From the NCBI GenBank assembly GCA_019722365.1, contig JADFUC010000480.1:62001-126000 (forward strand): a stretch of DNA of 64,000 nt, given 5' to 3'. Numbering within the stretch: the stretch's first letter is position 1; each line of letters opens with the position of its first letter. Origin of the DNA: Lithospermum erythrorhizon (lineage: Eukaryota > Streptophyta > Magnoliopsida > Boraginales > Boraginaceae). The position numbers and the translations under genes are program-made. Positions 37,059-48,073 of the stretch are shown in pieces. Under the pieces are notes generated by a model. The model saw only the letters and a list, made by a program, of their open reading frames with translations, made no database searches and had not been told where the DNA came from.

Positions 37059-37340
37059 TCACGTGAGGGGTCGGCATTCAATCACGAAGTCCGCTAATGC
37101 TTGAGCTTTGATGCTGGTTCGAGGGACGTAAGAAATGTCAAACTCGCTCAACTCTATAGCCCATGTCGTCAACCTCCCCGATAACTGCGGACTTGTGATG
37201 ACTTTCTTCAAGGGCTGATCCGTTACCACTTGGATAGGGCGACTCAAGATATCTTCGCTTTGAGCCGAGATCCCAAGGCAAATGCAACCGTTTCATCAAA
37301 GGGTAATTTCATATGCACAATGCTAGTATCACCATAATAA
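37059..37340 (-). pseudogene. gypsy RNase H remnant
   Basis: A 62-codon open frame carries VVTDQPLKKVI, SGRLTTWAIELSEFDISYVP and IKAQALADFVIE, the conserved stretch of Ty3/gypsy RNase H in Tat/Athila-type elements. Further upstream, VVSSVLIR and EPVYY correspond to the start of the domain, with a stop in between. No active enzyme is possible. Confidence 0.75.
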
Positions 37341-37799
37341 ACCGGCTCACGCTCTCAAAGATTGCGGATCAACACGCTACTTACAACTCCACTGGATACA
37401 AAGAAGATACAACAGAATATTTCTCCCTCCTCAAGCCGCGATATAGCAACTCATGCGAGCCCAAATACCTTCTTCAATTCTTTCAAAGCCTTATTACACC
37501 CTCTCATTCCAAAAGAACTTAGTACTCGAGGCCCATCTCGAGATTCTTGGAAAATAAGGTGTTTCTCTCTTTTGACTTGAAATGAATCCTGCCTGTGGCC
37601 GAAATTCTAAGTAAGCTTCGGATATCCTTATAATCATCTATGTGGTTACATTTCAAGGATGGCTTTGATCTTGTCTGGATTTGGCTCGATTCCTCTTTCG
37701 CTAATCATGTAGCCTAAAAATTTCCTGGGCCGCGATTCAAGGAAAGACTTGTCTGGAATGGGATCCCCGAGCTTACTTATCCTCAACCTGACAAACGCT

Positions 37800-38330
37800 T
37801 TCTTCTAAATGTCTCAGATGGTCCTCATGACCTTACTTTTTACCAACATGTCGTCAACATATATCTCCATGTTACACCAATCCGATTAGCGGTAAGATAG
37901 AGTTTACCATCCTTGATAAGTAGTTCCCCGTGATTTTTCGGGGCTCAAAAGGCATTACCTTCCAAAGAATATAATCCGCATCTGCTATAAAGGCAGTTTT
38001 TTCCTCATCTTCCGGACACATCTTAATCTAATGATACCCCCGCGATGCATCCATGAAATCGAAGACTTCGTGGCCCGCACTACCATCAACCAGCCTAGTG
38101 GGGGACAAGTGTAAAGGATAAGGCTCCCAGATAAGCCTTATCGAGACTCGTGGTCCGCATTAATATTCCCTCCATGTCCCATCAGTTTCTCACCACTACA
38201 TCTCGCCACCCACTCAGAAACCAGAGTTCTACTGATAGTTCCGCTTCAATAACAAAAATTAACTTCTCGCTCCGACCGCCGATTCTTTTTGTCATTAAAC
38301 GATCATTTTTTGGTTAACCGGTTTGTACAT
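37800..38330 (-). pseudogene. gypsy reverse transcriptase remnant
   Basis: On the minus strand, FMDASRGYH followed by a stop and KMCPEDEEKTAFIADADY (about 38000-38075) matches the RT block that starts FxDAxxGYHQI. The active-site segment YVDDMLVKS is intact as a peptide at about 37831-37863. The intervening region is frameshifted. These motifs fix the orientation of the element. Confidence 0.75.
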
Positions 38331-39234
38331 GTAGTTCACATACAGCTGGTGCACGCGACTCACGGGTCTATCCCAGTCATGTCTTCTGGGCCCCAAGCAA
38401 AGATATCCTATATTTGGGAATCAATCGATCAATCTCTCTCCTTGTGATTTTCCAACATTGTCCCTACGCTAAAATGCCTTTTACGGCTCATCATCCGCAA
38501 ACGGACCCTCTTCAATCTCCTCTACGGGGAACGGGCTTTCGAGATCTCTCGCTTCGCTAATTATCATTTTGTTCTTGAACCTCTCCTCTCATGATCATTA
38601 CTTCCGATGATTTTTCCGCCGAGCCAGTTTTTCCGATGCTTGGCTCCAAAGGAGGACCGACGCCTAATAACATATCTCGCCTTTTTTTATCGCTATATGC
38701 CTCCCCTATGCCCCCGTGGTTGGGAACTTCATCTTAAGGTGCAGGGGAGAAACAATCGCTCTTAATGCCTCAGTATGGGTCGCCCGATCAACCCATTATA
38801 TGCCGAATCATGGATATCCACAACTGTGAATTGTGCTCTAATCATGGATTTTATCTCCGCCCCCACCGTAAAAATCAAAATTTTCTATCCCTTTGGGTAT
38901 ACCGAATGGCTAGTAAAAGTTCTGTTATGGGCGTGGTCATCACCGCAGCGACAACAAGGTAATCCTAATTTATCACACGCGATAAATACAAGATGTCCGC
39001 AGAGCTTCCATTATCCACCAACATTCTCTCGACGGCATAATTTGCAATAACCGGCAAGCATACCACCGGATCATCACGCAGTAACTCAAGGCCTCGCACC
39101 GACATCCGAGAATGAAATCACTTCAGATATCGTACGGATTGCCGAGAATAAACCTCTAGCATACTCTTTTCCCGAATTTCGAGTCTCCCCCTCCCGCACG
39201 CCCCTCCGGATATCATACAATACGATCAAATAAT

Positions 39235-39500
39235 TTTATGTGGCGAGTCCCGCCTCGTTTACTCTCCCGAGGCGGACTCACCCCACGCCCTCGCGGGAAA
39301 TTTCGGTTTCAAGGGCTTCTAATACGCGTCTGCTCCTCAAGTGGTCCACAAATTCTTTCAAATGTCCCCGCGACGCTTTTCTATTTCCACCTTTAACATC
39401 CGACACTCATTTGTATCATGGCCGTACTCCCTATGGTATTCACATTATCTTGATTTGTCTCTATTTGCCTCCGATCCCCTCATTCCGAGTGCTTGGGCAA
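39235..39500 (-). pseudogene. gypsy gag zinc-finger-like remnant
   Basis: The minus strand reads EYHREYGHDTNECRMLKVEIE (partly quoted), equal to the gag C-terminal C-x2-C-x4-H-x4-C-like motif CxxHxxxGHDTxEC of Tat/Athila elements, with the leading cysteines changed. Its position upstream of RT agrees with gag. Other gag parts between 39.5 and 40 kb are not recognisable. Confidence 0.55.
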
Positions 39501-40061
39501 TAATCGCTATTGGCCATCTAGAATAAATCTCTTTACGGCGACTTCAAATGTATCTGCCCGCTATCGTTGTTGCGAGATGTCAGACAACGCACTAATTCCT
39601 CTCCGCGAGAATAGATCGCTTCTCGAACTCGTCTCTATCACGTAGCCTATCCCATAAAGTTTTCGGCTGAGTGGCCCTAATTGTCTTTTCTACTTAATTT
39701 CTCTCGCAGACGCTCCTATGGCCTTTCCTTTGCAGATTTTCCAAATCGATGTGCTTATCGACCATCTTGGTTAGCTCATCCGTTGTCAATGGGATTTCCA
39801 ACACTAATGTTTTTTTCAACTTCCCATAATTCAATCCACGATGTAGCTCCACGTGACATGCAATTTTATTATCAATGCTCGGGATGTTATTCAGACGTCA
39901 GATCGCTCAGCGAAACTCTGTTGACTCACGTGGGAACTGCTAAATCCATCAATGCCCTCTCTCATCCCGCTTATTTGCAATGGACATGTCAGGATTGGGA
40001 AACGGGCGCATCCGTCAGATGAGCATATGAACTGTTCTGACCAAAGTGAAACGAAGGCATC

Positions 40062-40510
40062 TGACTCGCCACTACCGCGTTTAACGAGCGAAAATCCTCC
40101 TCCGTGGAACGACTCGCTAGGGTCTCGCTTGGGAACTTGGGGTCAAGCGATTATCACTGATCCTGCAACGAAGTCTCCTGGTAGCCGCTGCATACCTGAA
40201 AGCAAGGCCGGGACCGACCATGCATACTCCGGAATTTATCAAGTCGGGCCAAGGTTCAAATAAAGGAAGTAGTACTAAGGACGGAATTTTGTGAGTACCT
40301 CAATGGCGCCAAGTGTATCGGTATTTATGTAGATAGTACAGATAGTAATCGGCTTAGGTCGATCACTACTACGACACGCTAATCGATATTAACAAGTTAA
40401 CGGGCTGGATACGCATCGGATCGGGTACTCGACAGGCCGAATAGCCCTCAACCCGATTACGCCTATAAATATATAAACATTTTATGTCCATAAGTGATCA
40501 ATCAGGCTCT
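40062..40510 (-). repeat. 5' LTR remnant of the gypsy element
   Basis: The partner of 30929-31380 (see there). As pol is on the minus strand, this right-hand copy is the 5' LTR. No clear primer binding site is seen to its left. It seems to stop at about 40510, and the sequence beyond is unrelated to the left copy's continuation. Confidence 0.7.
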
Positions 40511-40775
40511 TTAACCCTTGTTTTTATCTCCTTCAGAATGGGCCATGAGCTTAGATCTTTAACGCCAATATTTTTCTTTTTATTTGAGCAAGAGGTCAAG
40601 TTGGTTATGGAGATTGAGGTTCATTTTGCACTAGCTGGTTTGCTTTTAAACATTTTTGGCAAGTTTTTGTCGAATTGTTTTGTACATCTTATGAATTTTG
40701 TCTTTGTTCGAGGTCTGATAACCTCGGGTATGCTCGACAAGGGATAAGGTATAAGACACAGGAATAGCCGAATAA

Positions 40776-40893
40776 ATAAGCGCTATCGCGTTTCGCTGGG
40801 CGGGCTCAAGGCCATAAGAGGGTCGCGTCAGAGCGCACTCCAAGAATGTCGTTATAACGCCACATTTCCGCTATAGCGACGCCAAGCGCTTAT
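40776..40893. repeat. Small GC-rich inverted-repeat element
   Basis: A 118-bp segment starts ATAAGCGCTA and ends CCAAGCGCTTAT, a terminal inverted repeat of about nine bases, and is rich in GCG/CGC inside an otherwise AT-rich region. It could be a degenerate MITE. Classification is unsure. Confidence 0.35.
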
Positions 40894-40894
40894 C

Positions 40895-42440
40895 GCTGAA
40901 TTGGGAGCCCGGTTTATTATCATGTTTTAAACCCACACCATCCTGACACATTTTTTCCTTTTTTCTCTCTCAAACACTGCCTCTATCGCTTTTATTTTTT
41001 TCTCCTCCATTTCTATTATCAATCTCTAAACCCCGAAATAAATGAAGTCACTGAATTTTCTTCCGTCCTATAATTTGATTTTATATTTTAATTTTTGATT
41101 TTTGAATTCTAATTTTAATTTATGTTTTATAATATACTTTAGTTTACTCTAATTTATGTTTTATATTTTACTTCAATTTTTTTATTTTTGTTTATAATTA
41201 ACTTATAATTTGTTGATAATAATTTGTTACATCTAATCATTTATACCGTTTATAATTAATATATTAATAATTACCGCTTAACTTACTTTTAAACTGTTAA
41301 AATTAACTAAAATTAAGTATAAAGTGATACTTAATACTGTCATGTATCTATTTATATATATTATATGCTAAACTCCCTAAAAACTACTCCAGATGCTATA
41401 CCAAGGACACCGCTTATGCGTTTTGGGAAATTTCGTCATTTACCTGACCGCTTTAACGCTATTCCAACTTTATAAGTGCTTGAGGTAGTGTTGTTAGGCA
41501 ATGATTTAGACCAAATGTTACCAGGTGAGGGAAGCCAGGTAAGAGGGCAAGAAAAGATTCTAGCTCCACTTGTCTAGAATTTTGAGCTTTTGAATTTTTG
41601 ATGGAGATAATAATTGGCCCATGATTGGACATTGAATACGATAACCATGATAGGAAGATTATGACGAGTTGAAAATGGAAAAGAGTTTGACCAATCAAAG
41701 TTACCCAATGCACAATCTAGTTTTCCATAAATGATGTAGCTTGGCCTGGTTCCAGACCAGGAAATAACCGAAAATGCATTGATATTGGCGTTAGTGAACC
41801 AACGGAAACTTTAACTGTAGGATCAAATTGTGAATGGTGATGAAAAAGAAACGTGTGTGATGAAAAAAAAAAAGTTTTAAAATATGTGTGATGAAATGAT
41901 GAATAATAACAAACAAGTATGATGAACATTGTTTTTTATAATTATTACCAAATAAAGAGTAACATCAAGTTAAATTTTTTTTTTAAAAACACTAAAAAAA
42001 TAATGAGAATGATAGAGGAATCCAATGAAACAATTAAAACAAAATAACAGAAATTAAAAAAATTGTTAGCAAAATGTAAAAACTATAAATGTGTGTTCGA
42101 AACGCTCTCAAGATATTTATTAGGTACCAAGATTCGCTCTTGCTATTTTTGGCACAACAATGGAAAACTCCTTTGGTGTGATCCAAGTTAGTACTAATTT
42201 TTATTATAATTGTTCTACCTCATTTGAGGTTGGACATTATTTTTGCCTCATAAATTTGATAAGAGTATTAACTTGATAATGTATAATAATAATATATATG
42301 AACGAGTGAAAACTTTAAAATATTCTAAGATAAATCTTAAATTCGAGTAGAGTCAAGTATTCACTATTTTTGCGGTCCGGATCGTCTATCCCCCTATGAC
42401 GCCCCCTATTATGCCCCTTACATATAATTGGTCCATTTCA
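40895..42440. other. AT-rich intergenic DNA
   Basis: No gene recognised. 41050-41340 is a low-complexity A/T stretch with recurring AATTTATGTTTTATA. Two overlapping minus-strand open stretches (41459-41929) have no family resemblance and are judged fortuitous. Confidence 0.4.
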
Positions 42441-42443
42441 TGT

Positions 42444-42592
42444 ATTGAATTCATATCTTAATATTTTTGTAACCTCCTAAATGGGACTCCAATTAATGAC
42501 ATAGATTGAATTCATATCTTAATATTTTTGTAACCTCCTAAATGGGACTCCAATTAATGACATAGATTGAATTCATATCTTAATATTTTTAT
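42444..42592. repeat. 61-bp tandem repeat, about 2.4 copies
   Basis: ATTGAATTCATATC begins at 42444, 42505 and 42566. The first two 61-bp units are almost identical, ending AATTAATGACATAG; the third diverges after TTAATATTTTT. It is intergenic and non-coding. From 42593 to 43560 nothing else is recognised apart from a Stowaway-like end (GGATGGAGTA) at about 43037. Confidence 0.9.
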
Positions 42593-43559
42593 TTTATAAA
42601 ATTAAAGGAATAATTATTCTATTACCAATATATTATTTACAAAATATAATAAATAAATTAATTATCGAACATCAAATAATTACTAATGACAAATATTAAT
42701 TTTAATATCCATTTCATCGATCAATAATTTAACTTAACAACCTTCAATCTTTAATACTTATTTATGTCGAAGTTGGCTCCACTGTAAGATGCAGCCATTT
42801 ACATTTCTATACATCATATTATCTGATGTTTTTCTAAGTACAATGATACAGACAATTATTTAAATTGTGTTAATTACAAAAGAATGTTAAGATTTTCAAA
42901 TTAATTTACCAGTAGCATGTTTTACAGTGTTTCATATTACCAAACTAGCAATATCTTTCTATGAGCACTTCAACACTTCTAGGGACAATCACCAGTTGTG
43001 GGCTTTAGTGGTTTACAGAAACAATTAAAAATGCTACGGATGGAGTATAAGTGTGTATTATTATTGCATCATGAGTTTGATTATCTTGATGCAGAACCGT
43101 AGAATGATATAAAGATTAATATTTTGTTATTACTCTGTAATTGTTCGATTTAAATAATTTATTTATTATATTTTGTAAACAATATAATTTAATTTATTGA
43201 TTTGATTAATTTAGTCGTCATTTTAATTTTGTAAAATGAAAGTGTTAAAGATATGAATACATTCCATGTCATTAATTAATATATGAGGTGAAATCCAATA
43301 ATATGTAAGTAAGATAACAGTGTTGTAGAATTCATCGATCAAGCATTAGAGAATGGTTGAAACTCAAATCAATAGAAAAGGGAGTCGAATCTTATTTTAG
43401 TGTTCAACATCCAATCAAGTCGATTCCAGTATACAAAATAGATCGAGACAAGTTGAATCTAGATTCGAATCGATTCGATTTCATTGAACTTGTGCCAAGT
43501 TGGGTAAAAGTGGGTGTCATCTTTTGCTATTTGGGATGGGTCATCCTAGTAGAGTAGAA

Positions 43560-43664
43560 CAATCCAGCCGACTTTTTCTCTCCTTCGTTTCATTCCCAAA
43601 TTCCAACGTGCTCAGCTGTTACTGTTGCATTTATTCAAACACTTTCGGTTATTTCTTTTCAAAA
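43560..43664 (+). other. Probable 5' UTR exon of the myosin-binding gene
   Basis: A pyrimidine-rich stretch ends at a good 5' splice site (TTTTCAAAA|GTAAGTT, cut after 43664). A plausible acceptor, GGTTAACAG|ACTCGG, lies at 44515, 70 bp before the coding start. Both are inferred from consensus; the start of transcription is unknown. Confidence 0.35.
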
Positions 43665-44585
43665 GTAAGTTCAATAACACCCTTTTATTTAACTCTCATT
43701 CATATTTACTCCACTTTCTTGCATTCTTTTTCATTGCTTTTCATCAAATCTAGCTTCTTTATATAATTATATATAAAATATATGTTCAAATAACTGTTTC
43801 ATCTTATTTATGGTGTGATTTATTGCTTACTTTTGTTGAAAGATTCCTCTTTTTGCTGGGTTCTGTTTATGATCAGGTTTGTTTCTGCTTTCTTGATTTT
43901 TTTTGTTTTGTTATATAGTTGACTCTGATCTTAAAGACTGGAACATTTTTATGAAGATCTATGCCACTAAGTATTTAGGATTGATTATGTTGATTTATTT
44001 GGTGCCCTTTTGCCTATTTGTGAATTTGGTTAACTTAAGCTTAGATTGTTTAGTTCATTGATTAATATTCATAGAGATGAAGGGTTTTTTTCACCTAAAT
44101 ATTGTGTCAGATTGAGTTCTGGGAAGAATGGATGATTTCCAGTTGAGTTCATTGATGGGGTTCAAAGTTGTGTACTTGGAAGAAGTTGTAATTTTTTTTT
44201 AACCAATTTTTATAGTATACTTTTAGATTTTGAAAGTTTATGTTAGATTACTGCATGATCAAACAGTGGTAATAAATTAAGGAGCATAACTTAATGTTAA
44301 TTACTACAGAAGTAAAAGTTTCAGTCCAATTGTTTTCTATGCCCAAGTTTTTTACAAAATATTTCTTGTTGTAGTAAAGAGGTTTATTCAAGATTTCAAT
44401 GGAAAATTTATCCAGTTGAGGCATTCATGATTGATTAAGAATGATTCATTTCCATTTACATATACTGTATGTAATTTAATAGATCCTGGCGCACTACAAT
44501 TTTTAAGGTTAACAGACTCGGGAGAAGTTTGTAACGTTGATTGGTCTCATCTAGGAAGAGTGGTATTGCATAAATCAACTAGAAA

Positions 44586-47163
44586 ATGGATTCAAAAGTG
44601 GTACCATATGTTAAAAAAGCGGATAAAGCTAGCCCCAGTATTCTGGGAGCTCTGGCATCAGCTGTTCGGGAATGGGTCCTGATTGTCCTGTTATTTGTGG
44701 AAGCTTGTTTTTCATACCTGGTCACAAAATTTGCCCACCATAGCCACCTGCAGACGCCATGCTTACTATGTTCCAGGCTTGACCATGTTCTTGGAAAGGA
44801 GAGATCAGAGTTTTACTGGGATTTGATCTGCCATAACCATAAGTCGCAAATCTCTTCATTAGTCCTTTGTTGTCTTCACAGCAAACTTGCTGATGTTCAT
44901 GGAATGTGTGAAAATTGCCTTTTCTCATTTGCCACAGTTAATAAGTCCAACTCTGAAACATACAGGTTGCTTGTGGGGAAATTATTGGCTGGGCCTCACA
45001 TTGGACTCGATGGGGATTCTTTACTTGGTGACAGTAGTATTGGTTCTGGCACTAAAAGTTGTTCTTGTTGTAATGAACAATGTATGCCAAGAACTTATGC
45101 ACCACAACTGTTTCAAACTAAACCCATCGAGTTCCAAGGGATTGGGTTAGATCTTCATCTACCTTTATTTGAAAATAGTGGAGTAGATGACGAACACAAG
45201 TTGTCTAGGGATGAGACTTACAGGGCAGGTAAAGTTAGCCCTTCATCCCTAAGTAATTTTAATCCTTTGCCTCATGTCAAATATGAAAAAGTAAAGCTTA
45301 CTTCAGATTCGGAATCAGAAAGTCCGGTGTCTGAAAACGAACCTGCTAGTTTTCTACTAGAGGAGTATGGTAAGAAAGACTTAGCTTTTCAGTCTATGCA
45401 GCCAGAGGCTGGGGTAGGTACTTCTATTGAGGATCCAGTCCGTGAGATATTCATACATCCAGCTCCAGAAACTGAACTTTCTCATCTGGAATCAGAGGTC
45501 AAGTTTGAAGTCAATAACACAAAGTTCGCAGAAGAAGCTGTCCATGATCATGTACCCGAAGTTGAGAAAAAGAATGATGCTTCTGCTATGCCAGAGTTAA
45601 TATCTTTTCGAGAGAAATATCCATCATCACCTCGTGACATTGGTGATGCGATTGACGTACAAATAGAAACATGTAAGTTATTGTCTATCGAAATAATTAT
45701 TTTGTTGCTGGTTTGTTTCCCTGCTATTTACTTCTTCGGCCTAACTGCATAGATTTTTTCAGGAGCTTGTTGGCCGGTAGATTATATTATTGTGTACTAA
45801 AGGAGAAAAATGATATTCCCTTCATCCCATGAATATTGCCTAATTTTGACTTATACAAAAATTTAAGACAACATTTTAGTACTAGTTAAAGTTGGCATAT
45901 TTCCTAAAATGCATGTAAAACTTGCTCAAATGAGGCAAGTTCTGAGAAATGAAAAAATAAAAAGTATAGAATCTTTATGGGATGGAAGGAGTGTATACTA
46001 TAAATAGCAATGCTTTGAAAAAAAATGTCTGGAATGTGTCATTTTCATAGGACTCTGCCAAAAAAATATGTTATCAACCTAAATTCAATTATCTTACTCT
46101 ACAGTGAAATTGGATTTACAGTTACCATATTTTACAAGTTATTGTTACAGTAAAGGTCATGGAAGAGACAGAGGTGGAAACAGAAGAAGTTAAAGATAGC
46201 GCAGAGAACTGCAACATTGCTAGTCAGTCAACATCAATATCTAGTAAGGAGCAAACACATTCGGAACCTGACATTGGTGGGAAGAGTTTGCAGATGCTCG
46301 ATTCATTTGAACTTGGCGATGCTTATAAATTAGCTGTTATCAGTAGGGGAAGGCAGTTAACCAGTAAGCTGTTTGATCAGCGGTCTTTGTCTGGTAAGCT
46401 TTTGGAACACAGGTCTCTATCAGGTAAGCTTTTGGAGCAGATGTCTTTTAAGGAATCTTCAAGGGGGAGTGAAGATTTCAAGCTCTTGTTATCTCAGTTA
46501 TCTTTAGCCCGAGGGATTGACCTGTCCTCGATGGATATGAGTCCAAGGGTCCCAAAAAATTTAGGCGAATTGAAGGCTTCTGATGCTTCTACCTCTGCTG
46601 GAATTCAGGTGCTACAAAGAAGAATCTCACTTGAGAGAAATGAGTCTAATATATCACTAGATGGAAGCACCGTAAGCGAAATAGAAGGAGAGACTACTAT
46701 TGATCGTTTGAAACGACAAGTTGAGCATGACAAGAAATTAATGTGTGCTTTGTATAAAGAATTGGAAGAAGAAAGAAATGCCTCTGCAATTTCTGCAAAC
46801 CAAGCAATGGCCATGATCACCAGATTACAAGAGGAGAAGGCAGCACTACACATGGAAGCACTACAATGCTTACGAATGATGGACGAGCAAGTTGAGTATG
46901 ATGAGGAAGGCCTGGAAAATGCAATGAACCTTCTCACAGAGAAAGAGAAAGTTGTTCATGATCTTGAATTCAAGCTTCAACTGTACACAAAGAAATATGG
47001 ACCATTGTCTATAGAAGAGGACACTGAAGAGTCATTTACCTCATCTCATTTAGAAGAGTTAGGCGTCAAGGATATGGATGCAGGTCATGTAGAAAGCAGT
47101 ACGAGAGTTTTATCCGATCCAGAGAGCAGCCAGAAAGACACATTTGATAGAGTGGATGAATAG
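44586..47163 (+). CDS. MYOB: Myosin-binding protein with GTD-binding domain (MYOB family)
   Basis: Two coding exons, 44586-45672 and 46151-47163, join across a 478-bp intron (ACAT|GTAAGT ... GTTACAG|TAAAGG) to give 699 residues. A hydrophobic anchor lies at about residues 30-49 (WVLIVLLFVEACFSYLVTKF), followed by a cysteine-rich family segment (TPCLLCSRLDHVLG). The C-terminal half has the GTD-binding coiled coil at about 541-645 (IDRLKRQVEHDKKLM, then LYKELEEERNASA). Plant MYOB proteins sit on vesicle membranes and recruit class XI myosins through this domain for organelle traffic. The length suits MYOB2/3-like members; the exact paralogue is not resolved. The first in-frame ATG was chosen, since the family N terminus starts just before the anchor. 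Residues near 435-465 carry a tandem RSLSGKLLE repeat. The intron holds a MITE. Confidence 0.92.
45816..45993. mobile_element. Stowaway-like MITE in the MYOB intron
   Basis: A 178-bp segment flanked by TA (45814-45815 and 45994-45995). The ends TTCCCTTCATCCCAT and ATGGGATGGAAGGAGTG form imperfect terminal inverted repeats of the CTCCCTCCGTCCC Stowaway/Tc1-mariner type. No coding capacity. Confidence 0.65.
46381..46440 (+). repeat. In-frame 30-bp tandem duplication in MYOB exon 2
   Basis: Two 30-bp units encode RSLSGKLLEH and RSLSGKLLEQ. Each contains GGTAAGCTTTTGG, so each carries a near-perfect 5' splice-site sequence inside the coding exon. Confidence 0.85.
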
Positions 47164-47660
47164 AGTCACTACCGAGATCTTCCTATTCTACTGCACCAGA
47201 TATTGTCATCAGCCAACACTTTGAGTGCCATATGAGGTACTGTAATAGGTTTGCATATGCTGGAAGTATAGTAACATAGAACAAAATACCACCTAGTCTT
47301 TATCTTATGGTTCCCATTTGTTTTTGTGAATTTGTTATTACTTTGTTTTTGTCTTTATATTTATTCTACAATCATATCTGATGAAAGATACTTGTATAGA
47401 TGTTGAGACCTCACCAACCAATAAAAATGGTTCCACACTCTGGAGCTTTACTCTCTTTTTTGCTCCTTTTATGTACTGTAATCTTAACACTTATCCAGTT
47501 TACATGAAACATTTTCTTTGCTTTCCTTTGATAGAATGGGATATAACCAAAAGGAAAGAAACTGAGCCAAATTCAACTAATATCATATATCTTTTATTTC
47601 ATCAAAAGATGACCATTTTGGAAAAGAAAGTCAACATTTTACAATTATAGGATACAAAAA
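47164..47660 (+). other. MYOB 3' UTR and downstream
   Basis: No ORF of note. AATAAA at about 47420 is a possible polyadenylation signal for MYOB. A short open stretch from 47381 has no family resemblance. Confidence 0.35.
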
Positions 47661-47664
47661 CATA

Positions 47665-47897
47665 TTTCCTTGGTCCCTATTTACTTGATCATATAGCTTA
47701 AAAGTGTTTTATTAAGAGTATAATTAATTTTATTATTTTCAAGAAAAGATAAAATTATAAACCAATGATTTTTTAAGACTATTAGGAGACAAACTAATGA
47801 TGTTCAAAAATTTTAAAAGTTCAATATAAAATAAATGGTCCAAGTTAAAAAAAACAATAAAAAATTTAAATGGTGAACTAAATAGAGAGGGAGGGAG
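47665..47897. mobile_element. Stowaway-like MITE
   Basis: A 233-bp AT-rich segment between TA dinucleotides (47663-47664 and 47898-47899). The ends TTTCCTTGGTCCCTATTTACT and AGAGAGGGAGGGAG match as imperfect terminal inverted repeats of the CTCCCTCCGTCCC class. It lies between the convergent MYOB and Alba genes. Confidence 0.65.
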
Positions 47898-48073
47898 TAT
47901 GTGTTAACTTATAAGACCACATCTTTCTTTACTGACACAACCAAGTTTCATTTTGGTTAGTGACATTTTGGGGCTTGCTTCTCAAGTTATATATATAGTA
48001 GCAGTATTATTTATTATACCTTCAGATGAAAAATAACCTACAATAACAGGTTAAACAATTATTTTTTCAGGCA

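Larger units (their letters stand above)
30929..40510 (-). mobile_element. Tat-like Ty3/gypsy element
   Basis: Gag, RT, RNase H and integrase remnants occur in gypsy order on the minus strand, between related terminal repeats at 30929-31380 and 40062-40510. Between integrase and the left (3') LTR lie an array of tandem repeats and an additional ORF in antisense (plus) orientation. That layout is characteristic of the Tat lineage (Grande, Retand and relatives). LTR copies differ by many substitutions and indels, so the insertion is old. The visible repeats are shorter than usual for Tat; the right copy may be truncated. Confidence 0.75.

Noticed and set aside
41459..41929. Two minus-strand open frames
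   Set aside because: No start context, no motif and low-complexity Phe/His content; judged fortuitous.
43357..43557. 66-codon open frame before MYOB
   Set aside because: No family resemblance and no conserved relation to the gene; it overlaps the probable leader region.
44431..44682. Open frame overlapping the MYOB start in another frame
   Set aside because: Its sequence has no family resemblance, and a likely splice acceptor at 44515 would remove its ATG from the mRNA.
46605..46937. Minus-strand serine-rich open frame
   Set aside because: Mirror image of the MYOB coiled-coil coding sequence; no independent support.
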